Assembly (NCBI RefSeq): GCF_012273895.1
Contig: NC_052110.1
Coordinates: forward strand, 3,968,001-4,032,000
From: Zerene cesonia
Lineage: Eukaryota; Arthropoda; Insecta; Lepidoptera; Pieridae
Direction: 5' to 3'
DNA: 64,000 nucleotides
In this document: positions 1 to 12,520 of the stretch, in pieces
How the letters are laid out: every line of letters starts with the position of its first letter
Numbering within the stretch: the stretch's first letter is position 1
Translations under genes and position numbers: made by a program
The notes under the pieces: model-generated
What the model saw: only the letters and a program-made list of their open reading frames with translations
What the model was told of the DNA's origin: nothing
Databases searched by the model: none

Positions 1-306
1 AACTGGGTTTTATAGTTATGCTTTACCATAGACTTCATTTTTTAATTATTTTTTTACCTATGAAAATACAACGGTTGTAATTTTAAGCCTTAATTCTGAC
101 ATCGATATCGTCATCAGCAAAAAATCAATTGCCCCTCAAAAAAATTCAAATCATAGACATTAAATTATAAAACTTTTAATATCTGCGTTGATCGTATTTG
201 AAAATCAGTATGTAGAAATATCTAGAAACATTTTGAAGCGAAATGCTTGTAACGCTAATTATAATTCGAATGCTAGAACGAGCATGTCGTGAAATTGTAA
301 TGAAGG
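1..306 (+). repeat. Left arm of a long inverted repeat flanking the gap
   Basis: The sequence pairs with 1307-1613 on the opposite strand. Differences include a g/t substitution near 99, an indel near 181 and an a/t substitution near 229. The window starts inside this arm, so its outer limit is unknown. Its inner 79 bases or so recur at 12038-12116. Confidence 0.9.
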
Positions 307-1306
307 NNNNNNNNNNNNNNNNNNNNNNNNNNNNNNNNNNNNNNNNNNNNNNNNNNNNNNNNNNNNNNNNNNNNNNNNNNNNNNNNNNNNNNNNNNNNNN
401 NNNNNNNNNNNNNNNNNNNNNNNNNNNNNNNNNNNNNNNNNNNNNNNNNNNNNNNNNNNNNNNNNNNNNNNNNNNNNNNNNNNNNNNNNNNNNNNNNNNN
501 NNNNNNNNNNNNNNNNNNNNNNNNNNNNNNNNNNNNNNNNNNNNNNNNNNNNNNNNNNNNNNNNNNNNNNNNNNNNNNNNNNNNNNNNNNNNNNNNNNNN
601 NNNNNNNNNNNNNNNNNNNNNNNNNNNNNNNNNNNNNNNNNNNNNNNNNNNNNNNNNNNNNNNNNNNNNNNNNNNNNNNNNNNNNNNNNNNNNNNNNNNN
701 NNNNNNNNNNNNNNNNNNNNNNNNNNNNNNNNNNNNNNNNNNNNNNNNNNNNNNNNNNNNNNNNNNNNNNNNNNNNNNNNNNNNNNNNNNNNNNNNNNNN
801 NNNNNNNNNNNNNNNNNNNNNNNNNNNNNNNNNNNNNNNNNNNNNNNNNNNNNNNNNNNNNNNNNNNNNNNNNNNNNNNNNNNNNNNNNNNNNNNNNNNN
901 NNNNNNNNNNNNNNNNNNNNNNNNNNNNNNNNNNNNNNNNNNNNNNNNNNNNNNNNNNNNNNNNNNNNNNNNNNNNNNNNNNNNNNNNNNNNNNNNNNNN
1001 NNNNNNNNNNNNNNNNNNNNNNNNNNNNNNNNNNNNNNNNNNNNNNNNNNNNNNNNNNNNNNNNNNNNNNNNNNNNNNNNNNNNNNNNNNNNNNNNNNNN
1101 NNNNNNNNNNNNNNNNNNNNNNNNNNNNNNNNNNNNNNNNNNNNNNNNNNNNNNNNNNNNNNNNNNNNNNNNNNNNNNNNNNNNNNNNNNNNNNNNNNNN
1201 NNNNNNNNNNNNNNNNNNNNNNNNNNNNNNNNNNNNNNNNNNNNNNNNNNNNNNNNNNNNNNNNNNNNNNNNNNNNNNNNNNNNNNNNNNNNNNNNNNNN
1301 NNNNNN
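307..1306. other. Assembly gap (1,000 N) inside an inverted repeat
   Basis: A run of N. The 306 bases before it and the 307 after it are inverted copies with a handful of differences. Any ORF spanning this run is an artefact. Confidence 0.99.
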
Positions 1307-1613
1307 CCTTCATTACAATTTCACGACATGCTCGTTCTAGCATTCGAATTATAATTAGCGTTACAAGCATTTCGCTTCAAAATGATTCTAGATATTTCTA
1401 CATACTGATTTTCAAATACGATCAACGCAGATATCTAAAAGTTTTATAATTTAATGTCTATGATTTGAATTTTTTTGAGGGGCAATTGATTTTTTGCTGA
1501 TGACGATATCGATGTAAGAATTAAGGCTTAAAATTACAACCGTTGTATTTTCATAGGTAAAAAAATAATTAAAAAATGAAGTCTATGGTAAAGCATAACT
1601 ATAAAACCCAGTT
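1307..1613 (-). repeat. Right arm of the long inverted repeat
   Basis: The inverted partner of 1-306, ending at ...aaaacccagtt where the window offers nothing left to compare. It may be a genuine inverted transposon pair or an assembly fold-back at a difficult repeat; near-identity with a few differences slightly favours two real copies. Confidence 0.9.
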
Positions 1614-2620
1614 GGATATTAAAATTAAATGAGCAAAAAACAAATAATAAATTACATCTTTTTCAATTCCGAGAGCTGGAATTGTTATACATACGCCGGC
1701 TCGAGGAATGCTAGCTTATTATTATTATTTTTTACTCCAGTTGCAAAGAGAACAGTGAAATGAAGATTCCGTCAGCAATTCTAACAGACACTGTTTATTT
1801 TTTCTCATCCCTTCTTAGCTAGGAGTGTTTCAATTACATTTAGTGCGAAATTTAAAAAAGAACTAAATATGCAAGACATTTAATTTTAATATCATAATTG
1901 TCATGGATAACGGAATCATAGCTTTTCACATGCCAACTTACTTTTTTAAGGTACCTTCACGAATGTAAACTACAAAGTGCGATATAATTTTTATACTGAA
2001 GTAATTTACTCAAGTACTTAATTACTCAAGTATTATATTATATATATAACATATAATAGTGAAGAAATTAAGTACGCTCATTCTAGGCCCAGTACAATCA
2101 AAAGCACCCAGACATTAGCGTAGGAAAATTTCACTCAGCGTAGGATTCAGTCTACGTTCTATACTTAATTATCCATTGTCAAAATATGAAACCCACTGGA
2201 TTTATTTGCAAATATATTCAAATACCTCATTGTTAGCACTCAAATAAATTCCATAGATCGTGAACGTAACCCCAATCTTCTAACAAAGACTTTCCTCTCT
2301 CACGATCAAATGGTTCGCACCTAAGAAATGCTCACGCGTGTTGATTGAGATATTATCATTTAGAGGCTACGTCTATACGAGTATACTGCAGATATAATAT
2401 CCGGATTCTGTTATAGTAAAGACTTTAGTGAGATATTGCTATTTATTTTAAAATTTTAAAATATTATGTGCGATTTCCTTTGCACTCTGAAAAAATAGTT
2501 TTTCTAAAGATTCTAGGGTGGATATACTGGATTAATAAATTATTAATTTAATTTTTTTTGAAACTATAGCTAGTTATCAAAATTTTTAAAGGTTTGATTA
2601 TATGATCAAGTAATTTCATG

Positions 2621-2690
2621 TGACAAATAAATAAATAATTAAATAAATGAATTAATAAATTAATAAATAAATAAATATATAAATAATAAG
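2621..2690. repeat. (AAAT)n-like simple repeat
   Basis: Degenerate tandem aaat/aaata units over about 70 bases. Confidence 0.75.
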
Positions 2691-5600
2691 TTTATGTTGC
2701 TTTTTTGATATTAGTTTAAATTCCATTCCTGATATTAGTAGTGTCCAGAACAGTCCATTAAAAGGTAGGTTATAATTAATAGGTGGGTAGTTCATAATTT
2801 TTTTATTTAGATTGTATACTTATCTGTGTTTTAACTATATAATTAAAAAAAATAACGGCAATGATTTTTAATAATAAGCACCAACAATCTATTAAAAATT
2901 TTTGATGTCTTAATAAGCTAAAAGTACAATATAAAATAATTATTATATGGCTTCCTAGTAAATATAATAGCATTTTGTTCATAATCCCTGTAGAAATCAC
3001 ATCTCGTTAGAGAAAGTCACTATTAAATAAGTTAAACGAAACCACAAGAAATTGTCATAAACACTTGTAAGTACCTTATCATAAAAATTGTCTGCAATCG
3101 TAAAGAAGCAATTTTAAATGCGTAGAAAAATAATAACCTACATTTAAATTGCTAACGTTATAACTTTCTGGGCTATCACGACTTTATAATCACTATTAGT
3201 GGATATTGCGCTACTTAATAAATTGATAAATCCAGTATTTGACCAAGTTTTATTATCGCTTTACGTAATATCGACAAAATGTGTGCCAAAAATAAGGATT
3301 GCAATAAATGCTGCCAACTTCCAAGAAATCGCATTGCAGATTAAATGTAGCTTGATATATTGTGTCCTTGATACAGTTTAGTTTCGTTTGAAGGACATAA
3401 TATTTACGGTGATTGGAACTATGCCGAGATTTTGAACTTCATACTATAAAGGGTTATCTAGGTTTAATTTAACAGTTTTAGCTCTTATTTTTGATCTACA
3501 CCAACAACTACAATGGAAAATATTAAGTTTTTAAGATATTAGCTCATTCATATGAGATATTTGTTCAGTAGAATAGAAAAAACAGCTTCGCATCTGTTCA
3601 TAAAATTTTATTGTAGAATCAAAACCGCCTTCAAATTGTCAGGACTAGACCAAATTTGAACGGGACTTACGAGGCACCAGCTTTCAAATAAATCGGATGA
3701 TTAAAATCGGTTCATTCAGTTGAAAGTTCTGAGGTAACAAATACAATAAAAATTATAACCTCCTTATTTTGATGTCGGTTCTAAATGATTGAATGCATCT
3801 AAGTATTGATTTTCACGAACATTCATTTGAAAATGCACGCAACACCTACTTCTTGCAAAACAGCTCTCTTAAAAGTACTTAAAGGCAATTCCTCTTTCAT
3901 TCCCGGTTCTAGGCAAAACGGAAATTTTCCTTTAAATTGGCATGAGCATGAAATGTTGAGGGATTTTCGACTTTACGCTGGTAGTTTGAAGAACTTTTAG
4001 CGTGTTAGCGTTGTAGCAATTACTTTTGAATTCTTTCTTTTAGCGATCAATTAGCATGTTGAAATTTTCAAATGAACTAGATTTTTTATTCATTTCTGAT
4101 GATTTATTCAAAATGCTCGTCTAAGCTTATCTGAGATAATTTAAGAGTTACTCAACGCCTTTTTAAGCATAAATCATTTTGCTTTATCTTCGTCTAGTTA
4201 TATGTTTGTCGACAAACAAACTTGTTAAATGGGGACAAACTGAGTAACTGCACTTTAGAGATAAGCGAAGGGCTTTGAGCACAGGTGTTGTGGACAAATT
4301 CGACGAGCAACATGGTCTATAATGGTAATCCGGCTCAATTTAAAAGTTTCTTATAAGGCACGCGGTAAAAGTTGTTTCAAGGGAATGACGCAAATTGCAT
4401 AATAAATAATAATAATTCTCAAAAGTATGTAGAGTACTTTTATTCTTACGAATTATGTATAATATTTCAAATACGCACACTTCAAAACGCAGTTATAATG
4501 TTGTTTGTGAGTTTTATATGAATAAAAGTACCCATTTCTACAAAATTATGGTGTTTAACACAAGATCGATGCTGGCTGCACAATCCACATGATGTTGAAA
4601 AGTAACAACTCCTTATAAGAGTAATTCATTGTACTGAGACCATACTATAAATGCATATATTATGCTCCAACTATGAGCACAAAACGATATTCGTCAGAAC
4701 TCAAATCGCCCTTAGGTAATAACAGGACGCATTCCTAACATCCTTTCACGCTCAACATCGGTAAATGTCAAATAGCGGATTGCCTTTGCATCATTCGGTA
4801 CCTATATGAAATACAATTTCGTAGTACATAAACCGGTTTGTGATGGAAACTCGGAAACATCATCGTAGCTACAAGTTAATGTATAGTGTGCCACTTAAAA
4901 CCAGATACATCGGTTTACATTACAAGTGTCGTTCGTATCATGTTGTACTTACCTACTTAGTTTTGTAAACGTAAACAATAGGTGTAACGCTTATAAAGTA
5001 ATTTTAGACAATGCAGCTGTGTAATTTTTTTGGACCTTAGTTTAAACTTCCTCTGTTAAATTTTTGAAAAAATTTATGAATTGCTAAACGTTCCTGGTCC
5101 TGAGTACTTTCGCTCACGAATACGACACATAATAAACTTAATAACAAACAACAAAAGCAGATTAATCTTATCTTTAGAACTATCCACAACATTTAAACAG
5201 TTTCTCAATCTTTACCGTTTAGAGTTTAGACCTTCCATTGTGGCCTAAACTCGTTATCTATAAGTGTTATCTCGAACACATAATTCCTTAAGCCCGTAGC
5301 GATGCGACAGGTTCCAAGAACATTGCTCTCATAAAGAAAGATTAGACGAAAGTTTCAAGACAGATTTGAGACAAGGTGTCTGAATAGGTGAAACAAAAGG
5401 CATCGAGCACAATGCAACAAGTGCTTCACAAACAAATCGTCGCACGGCGTTTCGTCATTCAACGTCCACCACAAACTTGCAGACAAAAAGTCCCTGCACA
5501 CAAAAAGGTTCGGACGACTACCTGCTTTTTAACGAAGCTTTATAACGTCCGAATTCCGCAATGTCGATGACACATCACCTCCGCATTATAGCACAACCAG

Positions 5601-8600
5601 TATTTCATAAATCGCTTAGACATCTATTATAGATAAATGAGTCATATTGGAAACTTAAAAATACATTAACGACAAAATAACAGTAAAATTTGAGGTAATG
5701 CGAGAAACTGGATGTGAAGCATTAGTGTTATAAGTATTTTATATGTTAGTTTCGTTATACATATAACATAACACTATAATATCAAGGTCATTCAAAATAT
5801 CGTGAATAAATTTAGCAGATTCTGCGTTTACTGTATACACAAAAAAACACATAAAATACATTCACGATATAACGTATAAGACGGATGAACAGAACCGGAA
5901 GATGTTTAATAATTTCTTTACAGATTTATGTTAAATATACACCCACCAGATATCAAAAATTAAATAACTAAACGCGTCCGTTTAAATACACCTGTTGCCC
6001 GCTCACCTGGCCCTTACGAATTTACATTAGAGTCCCGTATCCAAACCAATGTTTATCTCCGAAACAACAGTATTGAATTTCAGTTTTTTTTCTTATGCGA
6101 GCGGATAAAAAAGAATCTCGAAATCTCCTTTATTAAATTCCTGAATTTTGACAACAAAAATATCCAAATAATTACGAATGATAAATTGCTGCTTTGTTAT
6201 ATTTTGTTTGACTTATTTGATTACAGTTAAGAGTGTAAAACTAGTTGAGTATCCGTCTAGAATAATATCCGGTTTCTCGTACCTTATTCGCTGATGGCAT
6301 CAAATCCGCTGTATGTGCCTTGCTTCATTTAATTTAATCGTACTACACGAACTCCATCCAAATCACAATACACATTTACACAAATCACTAAAACTTTTGT
6401 TAACTAATCTTTACTTAAATTTCTTAGTATATTTATTATAAAAGCTGAATTCTATTCATCTAATGTTTTGAAATTTTAATTTTATCTTCATACTATTATT
6501 TTCAGTTAAAATTTTCACTTATATTTAAATTGCATTTAAAACAACGATTTATTTTCACGAAATATCGCATCGCTTTGTGAGCGTAAACGACCGTTCGCCG
6601 TCGACTGCTGTAGTAGTACCCACAACAAGTTGAGCGTGCCAACACGAGTGGGAGGAGTAAAAGTGAAAATGATATACAAGACTGCCTAGGTTAGAGTGAG
6701 ATAGCCTCCCTACGATCACCGGTGCACGAGGTAGGTCTATAATGCAGCTGATGAAAACTGTATCCGAAGCCAATAAATTAACACTACGTTGCGTGTCTCT
6801 TATATTCATCATCGTTATACTGGTTTAACCTGTACATGACTGTGTTCCGATAAAGGTAATTTGAATTCCTCAGGAGTGAAAAAGACGGAGCCTTCAACAT
6901 AGATTCTATACATATGAGCGCGAAGGGATACATGGGTAGAAAAACGTTAATATTAATTTGAATACGGGGAGTGGCGGCTTTTAACGGTTACCGATAGGTC
7001 ATTCGTCTCAAACAATTTTAATCTATAAACTCGTTATCAGTGACATATATAAATAAACATCTGAATAGGAATCGTCTGTCTACCAGAGACATTAACACTT
7101 TCTCCTTACATAAAACAGTGGTCATTGTTGGAAGTATTTCATGTTTATATGATAAGTGTCCGAATAGATATTTCTTCATATTGCAAAACGGTCGTGTAAA
7201 TTACAAGTAGTAAAGCGTACAGCGTTTAGTATCTTTTTGTTTGCTTTTTTCATTGCTGGACAAAGCAATTCACTTTTCCCAATTAGCTAAGCGAAGCACG
7301 CTCATCGACAAGCGGTGCTTTGTTTCCCAAAACAAGTGAAATTCTGCTATCTTCCTATCGACACACTTTCAAGACAATGTTACGCATGAATTGTTGTGTT
7401 TTGTTAGCCATTTTAACCGTGGAGTTTAAATAAAAGTTTTAAATAAACATTACCACCGCATAAACATCCGCAGAATTATCTACAGATGCGGCATATGCCA
7501 ACACTCACTCTTGACTAAGGAATACAGTTATTATAAATTAGTACCATAAATAGTATAAAGTTATTATGATATTTCTTCTATTTTACAATATTTTGTATCA
7601 ATCACAGAAATATTTATGAGCTGTAGATATAGATTTTCTGTAATTCCGACCTACCTCTAAACCATTTTCGCCATATTGGCGGTAGTAAAAAAAATGCTAC
7701 AATTTTTATAAGAAAATCTTTTATTCTATAGTACACTATTTATTTATTTCATATTATTTATTTATTTTCACTACACGCTTCGATACAAATGATAATAAAT
7801 ATTTATCGAAATATTTTATTCCTCGTTACCTGTTCGCCCCCTGCTCTTACCGAGTGGACTTCTTGTGAAAGTTTTTAAAACTTTTAAAATATATTTTCCT
7901 AATCAAAACAAAGACAAATCCTACAAATGAAATATCATTAAAATACTTTCAAGAGAAGAGTCTCTCTATTTTTATACCTAGATTTTCTATTTTTGTGAAA
8001 TAGAAAACCATTACACGAGCGAGTCTTTGATACCCACCCTGAATCTAAGAATAATTTTAAGAAATCAATACTAGAAGGAACTAATTGCAAAAGTAGATAA
8101 TTTTGTCCCAGTAACTAGTCCCCTAGCGCTAGTAAAGCTGCAGACCTAATAAAGTGAACGTCAAGACGACAATAACCAGATGTGACCGCGTGCTTCGAAT
8201 GGTTTAGTGCTGGAAATCAAAGAGACAGTTGACCTCTTTAGTAGTTCTTGCAACGTAGAATAGTAATGACCCTACTTGGATCGTGAACATCAGAACATGA
8301 CATAGAGGGCTATCATGAATCGTTAGTCATCGATTCGTCATACACTACATAGCGGTATTGGTATGAAATGATTTAACAGATTTTTGACTTGTGAATTTAC
8401 TGAGAATGTGTTGGAAATCGTCACTTGTATAATATACTCCACATTGTATATTTTGTTTTTGTCATGTTGATTCAAATGATATACATTCTTATACTTTTAC
8501 TATGTATTAAGAAGACTTAAAACTACCTAACTTAAAAAACTTAGCTGTTTTAAATTCTGATGCAGCACATTTCTACCCACTTAAGCTGAGAACTCTAAAT

Positions 8601-10059
8601 CATAAAAAGCAACATTCCAAATAAAGCTTATTCAGATTTAAAAAATATATTACGTTGAACTAAATAAACAATGATGTCACCTAAATACCAGAAAAGTTGA
8701 CGCGATTCCAAAAGTCTATTTTAAGTGCTGTTATAATTAACTATGTATTTATAAACCTTATAATAGCAGTCATTACAAAAACTTATTCCAAATTTAAACC
8801 TCATTAATTTTTTTATTGAAATCTCTTTTTATTATGACCTAAATTGAACTTTCACGCTTGAAGTACCTATCCATAAAGCAGCCGTGATTGTCTTTATGAA
8901 TTACGAAATAATATTTTATAACCATTTATTAATTTAAAAATGTTACCACTATTATCGTCGTTGAATTCAATCTGTGGGAAATAATGCTGTATCACAATAA
9001 AAAAAATCTAACGTCTGGGATACAAAAATATTGATTTAACATTAGATTGTAGACGCAAATCGTAAATATTTTAACTTTTCATATAATGCATCGTCAAAGT
9101 AAGTACTTGAAATATCATACAAAACAACATTTTCATGTATAAAAAGTAAATTGTTTCATTTATTTGCATAAATTTAATAACGATGCTCACACATCGTTAT
9201 TAACTAAAGTTTTAAAAACAAAATCCATTTTGCATTGCTTCTCAGAACATGCAATAAATATTAGCTTTTTATGTTTTTATGTGTCATATCGCAATTAAAA
9301 AACAAAGCCTATCAAATTGTATCTTTTACTCACATTACTACTTAGAAACGCCATTGCACCCTGTATTTATTTTACAAATTTCTAAATAGCAGTTAACTGT
9401 AAAACTGTAAATAATTTATCTTTTTCTTTATTAATTAGAACGGAGCTTTCTTAATGTTAATATTTCCTTAACCTTTTGCAGTATAAAAAATCTACAAATT
9501 AAACACTCTAATTAGAAAAAAATTTAATAGATGCTGAAGCATTTCTTCGGAACAACAGCGAATGTGTACTGAATTCCAAGTTTCCATTTCAACGTAAGAA
9601 TGTGGAAATCCTGGCTGTATATACATCGTATGTGAACGTACGAACGAATAGCGACATAAACTGCAAGATAAGGCTGGGACTCTCGTTTAACATAAAGTAC
9701 AAACTACAATGCTTTTGTCGAGAGTAAAGGAAATGCCTGAAGCGCGTACGCGTTCTGTTTGAATAAAGGATAGTGCGGTGTGCGATATAACATGGGCTTG
9801 TGCTGTCATTGTGAGGATACATGAACCGTTATATGCTTCATTTTAATTTTTGAGAACATCAGAGTCAAGATCAAAAAAGTAAAGAATTGTGAATTACTTG
9901 TAGTCGACCTTTGATTAAAATTCTAACATAACCATAAACAAAACAAAATAAGCTGCTTCTCTGTTTAAAGTATTATAGAGGTAAAATAAAGATGCTTTCT
10001 TAACACATTCATTAACAAGTCTTCGTATGAGAAATTTTGAAAGAATAGAAAAAATTTGA

Positions 10060-10140
10060 TCACGAGGCAGGATTCGAACCTCAGTCTCATTTAAAAAGCA
10101 TTTCAATGCTATAAAACTAAAAATTAAAGTCTTCGTATAT
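10060..10140 (-). mobile_element. tRNA-like / SINE head fragment
   Basis: On the minus strand, 10070-10080 reads ggttcgaatcc, a perfect RNA polymerase III B-box as found in tRNAs, set in a T-arm-like context (gaggttcgaatcctgcctc). No convincing A-box or cloverleaf is present, so this is more likely a tRNA-derived SINE remnant than a working tRNA gene. Confidence 0.35.
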
Positions 10141-10428
10141 TAATTCACTATTATTTCTATTTTATTTAATGACAATGAAAGCTAAGCGTCTTCACCATAA
10201 ACATATTAATTTAAGCTCCATTTAATCCTCCGCAATCCATTTAATCTTTAAAAGCATTCTGGGTTACTAATGCACGCCAGTGTTTGCTTTAAAGTAAACA
10301 TTTACTTAGTTCCCACGAATTCTTTGTCTATTCACCTCTTTACGTTATGAGCAAACAGGTGTTAAATTAAATGATACTAGAGACAAGGCACGTTGAATAA
10401 CCCTTTGTGCAGGCAATAGTTCCCGGCA

Positions 10429-10442
10429 GTGTGACGTCACAC
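10429..10442. promoter_or_regulatory. Palindromic CRE-type site
   Basis: A perfect 14-bp palindrome (gtgtgacgtcacac) centred on TGACGTCA, the consensus binding site of CREB/ATF bZIP factors. It lies in a locally GC-richer patch about 0.6 kb from the candidate minus-strand exon. Function is inferred from the motif only. Confidence 0.35.
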
Positions 10443-10986
10443 GGGAATGGTGGGACTGATTAAATGCACTTAAATTTATATTCTGATCCTTAACACGAAA
10501 GCGACAAGGGCGGTAAACAACAATGAAGCTCATATTTGAAGTACCTCGCTCTCAGTTAGTATGAAACCACAATAACCGCAAGGCCTGGACGAGGAACATA
10601 ACTGAATTTATGCTAGTATAAACAGAGCGTAGTGCTTTTCCAAAGGGACTCTAAGCTATGCATTAGAATTTTAAATTAAACCTATGCAGTTTCTTTTACA
10701 TTTCGTAGTGCACGAAAATGTTACATAACCACTTCTCGCATCTTCTATAGCCTTAAATTTTATATTTGTAAAATACATTTATTATTTTTGCCTACTTTAA
10801 AAGTAAGTAGAAAATTAGGATGACATTAATATTTTTCAGATCACTAATCGTTTATTTTTTTCGAGAAAAACGTCTTGTCCAGGTCCTTTGGACATAGAGA
10901 GTTATTTTAATATTTAAAATGTTTTTTGGCATTTTAACAATACGAAGTATACGAAGCTGAGAAAAGATAGAAGCCACATCACTTAC

Positions 10987-11118
10987 CATTCCCATAGATG
11001 AACAAGGCAGTCAAACATAACGCAACCTTTTTCAGTGCTCATACAAGAAGCTGGAGCGGCCATTTTGATTCCGTTACCTTCAATACGCTTCCTTATTCAT
11101 TCAAAGAACGAGATAGAT
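10987..11118 (-). CDS. Candidate first coding exon of an unidentified minus-strand gene
   Basis: Reading the minus strand, a good acceptor (pyrimidine tract then ttacag) precedes 11118 and a consensus donor gtaagt follows 10987. The ATG at 11063 has strong context (atcaaaATGG) and an in-frame stop lies upstream within the exon, as expected for a 5' leader. It encodes MAAPASCMSTEKGCVMFDCL followed by VHLWE and two bases of the next codon; the middle is hydrophobic and could be part of a signal sequence. I do not recognise the protein. No compatible next exon was found to the left within the window, so the gene may continue beyond it. A chance combination is possible. Confidence 0.4.
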
Positions 11119-11868
11119 CTGTAAAGAAAAAGTGCCAATTAGAAATTTGATAGACCACAATGATGATGAAATAAAATGAAAGTGAAATTGTAGGTAGTTA
11201 TTGTTTATCCGTGTGGGTATTAAATTACAGCGTGAAAATTATTCATTATTATTTATTGTCTTAGGGAGATTTTTGTTATATAACAATTTTGCTATGTAGA
11301 GGTAATGAATATGAGTAACAGATCCGTTGGCCATAAACAGCTACGTTGGTTTATTGATATTATTCTTAAAGAAGCCTAACGATGTTAGAATTTTGGACAT
11401 ATTGAAATGTAACGTTATCTCTATTAGTTTCCAAATCGAGTGGTCAAATATTATTCACCTGCAGCATTACTAACATTTCAGATTTTTGTCGATGCAGACT
11501 CTTTCTTTTGATCTATAAATACGTATTTAATGCAACAAATATGTTATTCCAACCTTGCTATAAACATTTTGTTATAATCAAAGCTTGATAGTATCATGAA
11601 ATAATATGCCATTTTACTTCATAAAGTTATTTATTTCTGAGCGGAACATTTCTATTGTTCCAACTGTGTGAGGTCAGCCGACGGGCAACACTATTTAGAC
11701 CGTAGAATTTACCGAGAAGAGGATCATATTTCACTTCCACAGCCTGTGATAACGGTGCTATTACTCATATTTTAAGGGACGATGGTAATCGTATACTGTT
11801 GCGTAATCAGTTTGTCTCTACTTATTTGTAGTGTAGGACACATGCGACGCTAAGGAATGATATATCTA

Positions 11869-11937
11869 CTTAGTCTGGCCATAAATACTGTTACACTTAA
11901 TTATAAAAAAATATTACATTTGAATTTCGAATCTGTC
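11869..11937 (+). mobile_element. Left terminus of an interspersed element, interrupted by gap 2
   Basis: Starts about acttagtctggccataaa after a TA dinucleotide and is nearly identical to 32403-32474. Two copies sharing the same abrupt left border and both running into a gap identify an interspersed, recently active family. A TA target and such a terminus would suit a mariner/Tc1-type DNA transposon; that class is inferred, since no transposase is visible. Confidence 0.65.
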
Positions 11938-12037
11938 NNNNNNNNNNNNNNNNNNNNNNNNNNNNNNNNNNNNNNNNNNNNNNNNNNNNNNNNNNNNNNN
12001 NNNNNNNNNNNNNNNNNNNNNNNNNNNNNNNNNNNNN
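11938..12037. other. Assembly gap (100 N)
   Basis: A run of 100 N, probably a gap of unknown size, between an element terminus on the left and a copy of the 1-306 repeat on the right. Confidence 0.99.
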
Positions 12038-12116
12038 ATTTTGAAGCGAAATGCTTGTAACGCTAATTATAATTCGAATGCTAGAACGAGCATGTCGTGA
12101 AATTGTAATGAAGGCT
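12038..12116 (+). mobile_element. Internal part of the gap-associated repeat
   Basis: Matches the inner end of the inverted repeat at 228-306 (attttgaagcgaaatgcttg... to ...gtaatgaagg) and continues without a break into 12117 onward (ctcagataaacagcctatg). So the gap-1 sequence and this one belong to one family, possibly the same element whose terminus lies left of gap 2. Confidence 0.7.
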
Positions 12117-12316
12117 CAGATAAACAGCCTATGTGTGCCAGGCGACACACCGTGGACAATTGGTTCACCGCTTAGCGTATCATGCAGATTTATCTAAGAT
12201 ATCTATGAATCGTTTCTATCACATCAATAGTGAAAGCTAAGACGTGACATAAGATCATACCATAGATTTATTTTGACTGTCTCATTGTAATAAAATACTA
12301 GTTTTGATTATAGGTA

Positions 12317-12520
12317 ATACTAGCTGCGCCCCGCGGTTTCACCCTCGTGAGACCGTATCCCGTAGGAATATCGGGATAAAAAGTTGCCTATTCCAGATGT
12401 CCAGCTGCCTAGGTACCAAATTTCATTGCAATCGGTTCAGTAGTTTTTGCGTGAAAGAGCAACAAACACACACACAAACAAACAAACACATTTATTTCGC
12501 ATTTATAATATTAGTGGGAT
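12317..12520 (+). mobile_element. Lepidopteran short interspersed repeat, near full length
   Basis: Begins tactagctgcgccccgcggtt and ends atttataatattagtgggat, with the inner 'aaatttcattgcaatcggtt / cagtagtttttgcgtgaaag' core and a (CA/AAAC)n tract. I recognise this arrangement from many moth and butterfly genomes; its class (Helitron-like or LINE tail) is not certain. Confidence 0.75.

Larger units (their letters stand above)
1614..10986. other. Non-coding stretch, no gene recognised
   Basis: AT-rich, with simple repeats such as an (AAAT)n-like tract at about 2620-2690. Short ORFs here (for example 5388-5570 and 9589-9822) lack domain signatures and are taken as chance. Two zones are less AT-rich than the rest, at 6555-6812 and 10330-10530. 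The candidate minus-strand exon at 10987 would place this stretch within or downstream of that gene. Confidence 0.7.

Noticed and set aside
243..1370. Long ORFs of about 365 codons on both strands
   Set aside because: They run through the 1,000-N gap; only the inverted flanks are real sequence.
5388..5570. 60-codon basic ORF as a small gene
   Set aside because: No signal peptide, domain or splice context; length is within chance expectation.
9334..9360. 27-nt minus-strand microexon (acceptor and gtgagt donor present) as continuation of the 10987 exon
   Set aside because: Joining in the required phase gives a stop within a few codons.
10060..10140. Functional tRNA gene
   Set aside because: Only the B-box/T-arm part is present; no A-box or acceptor stem could be built.
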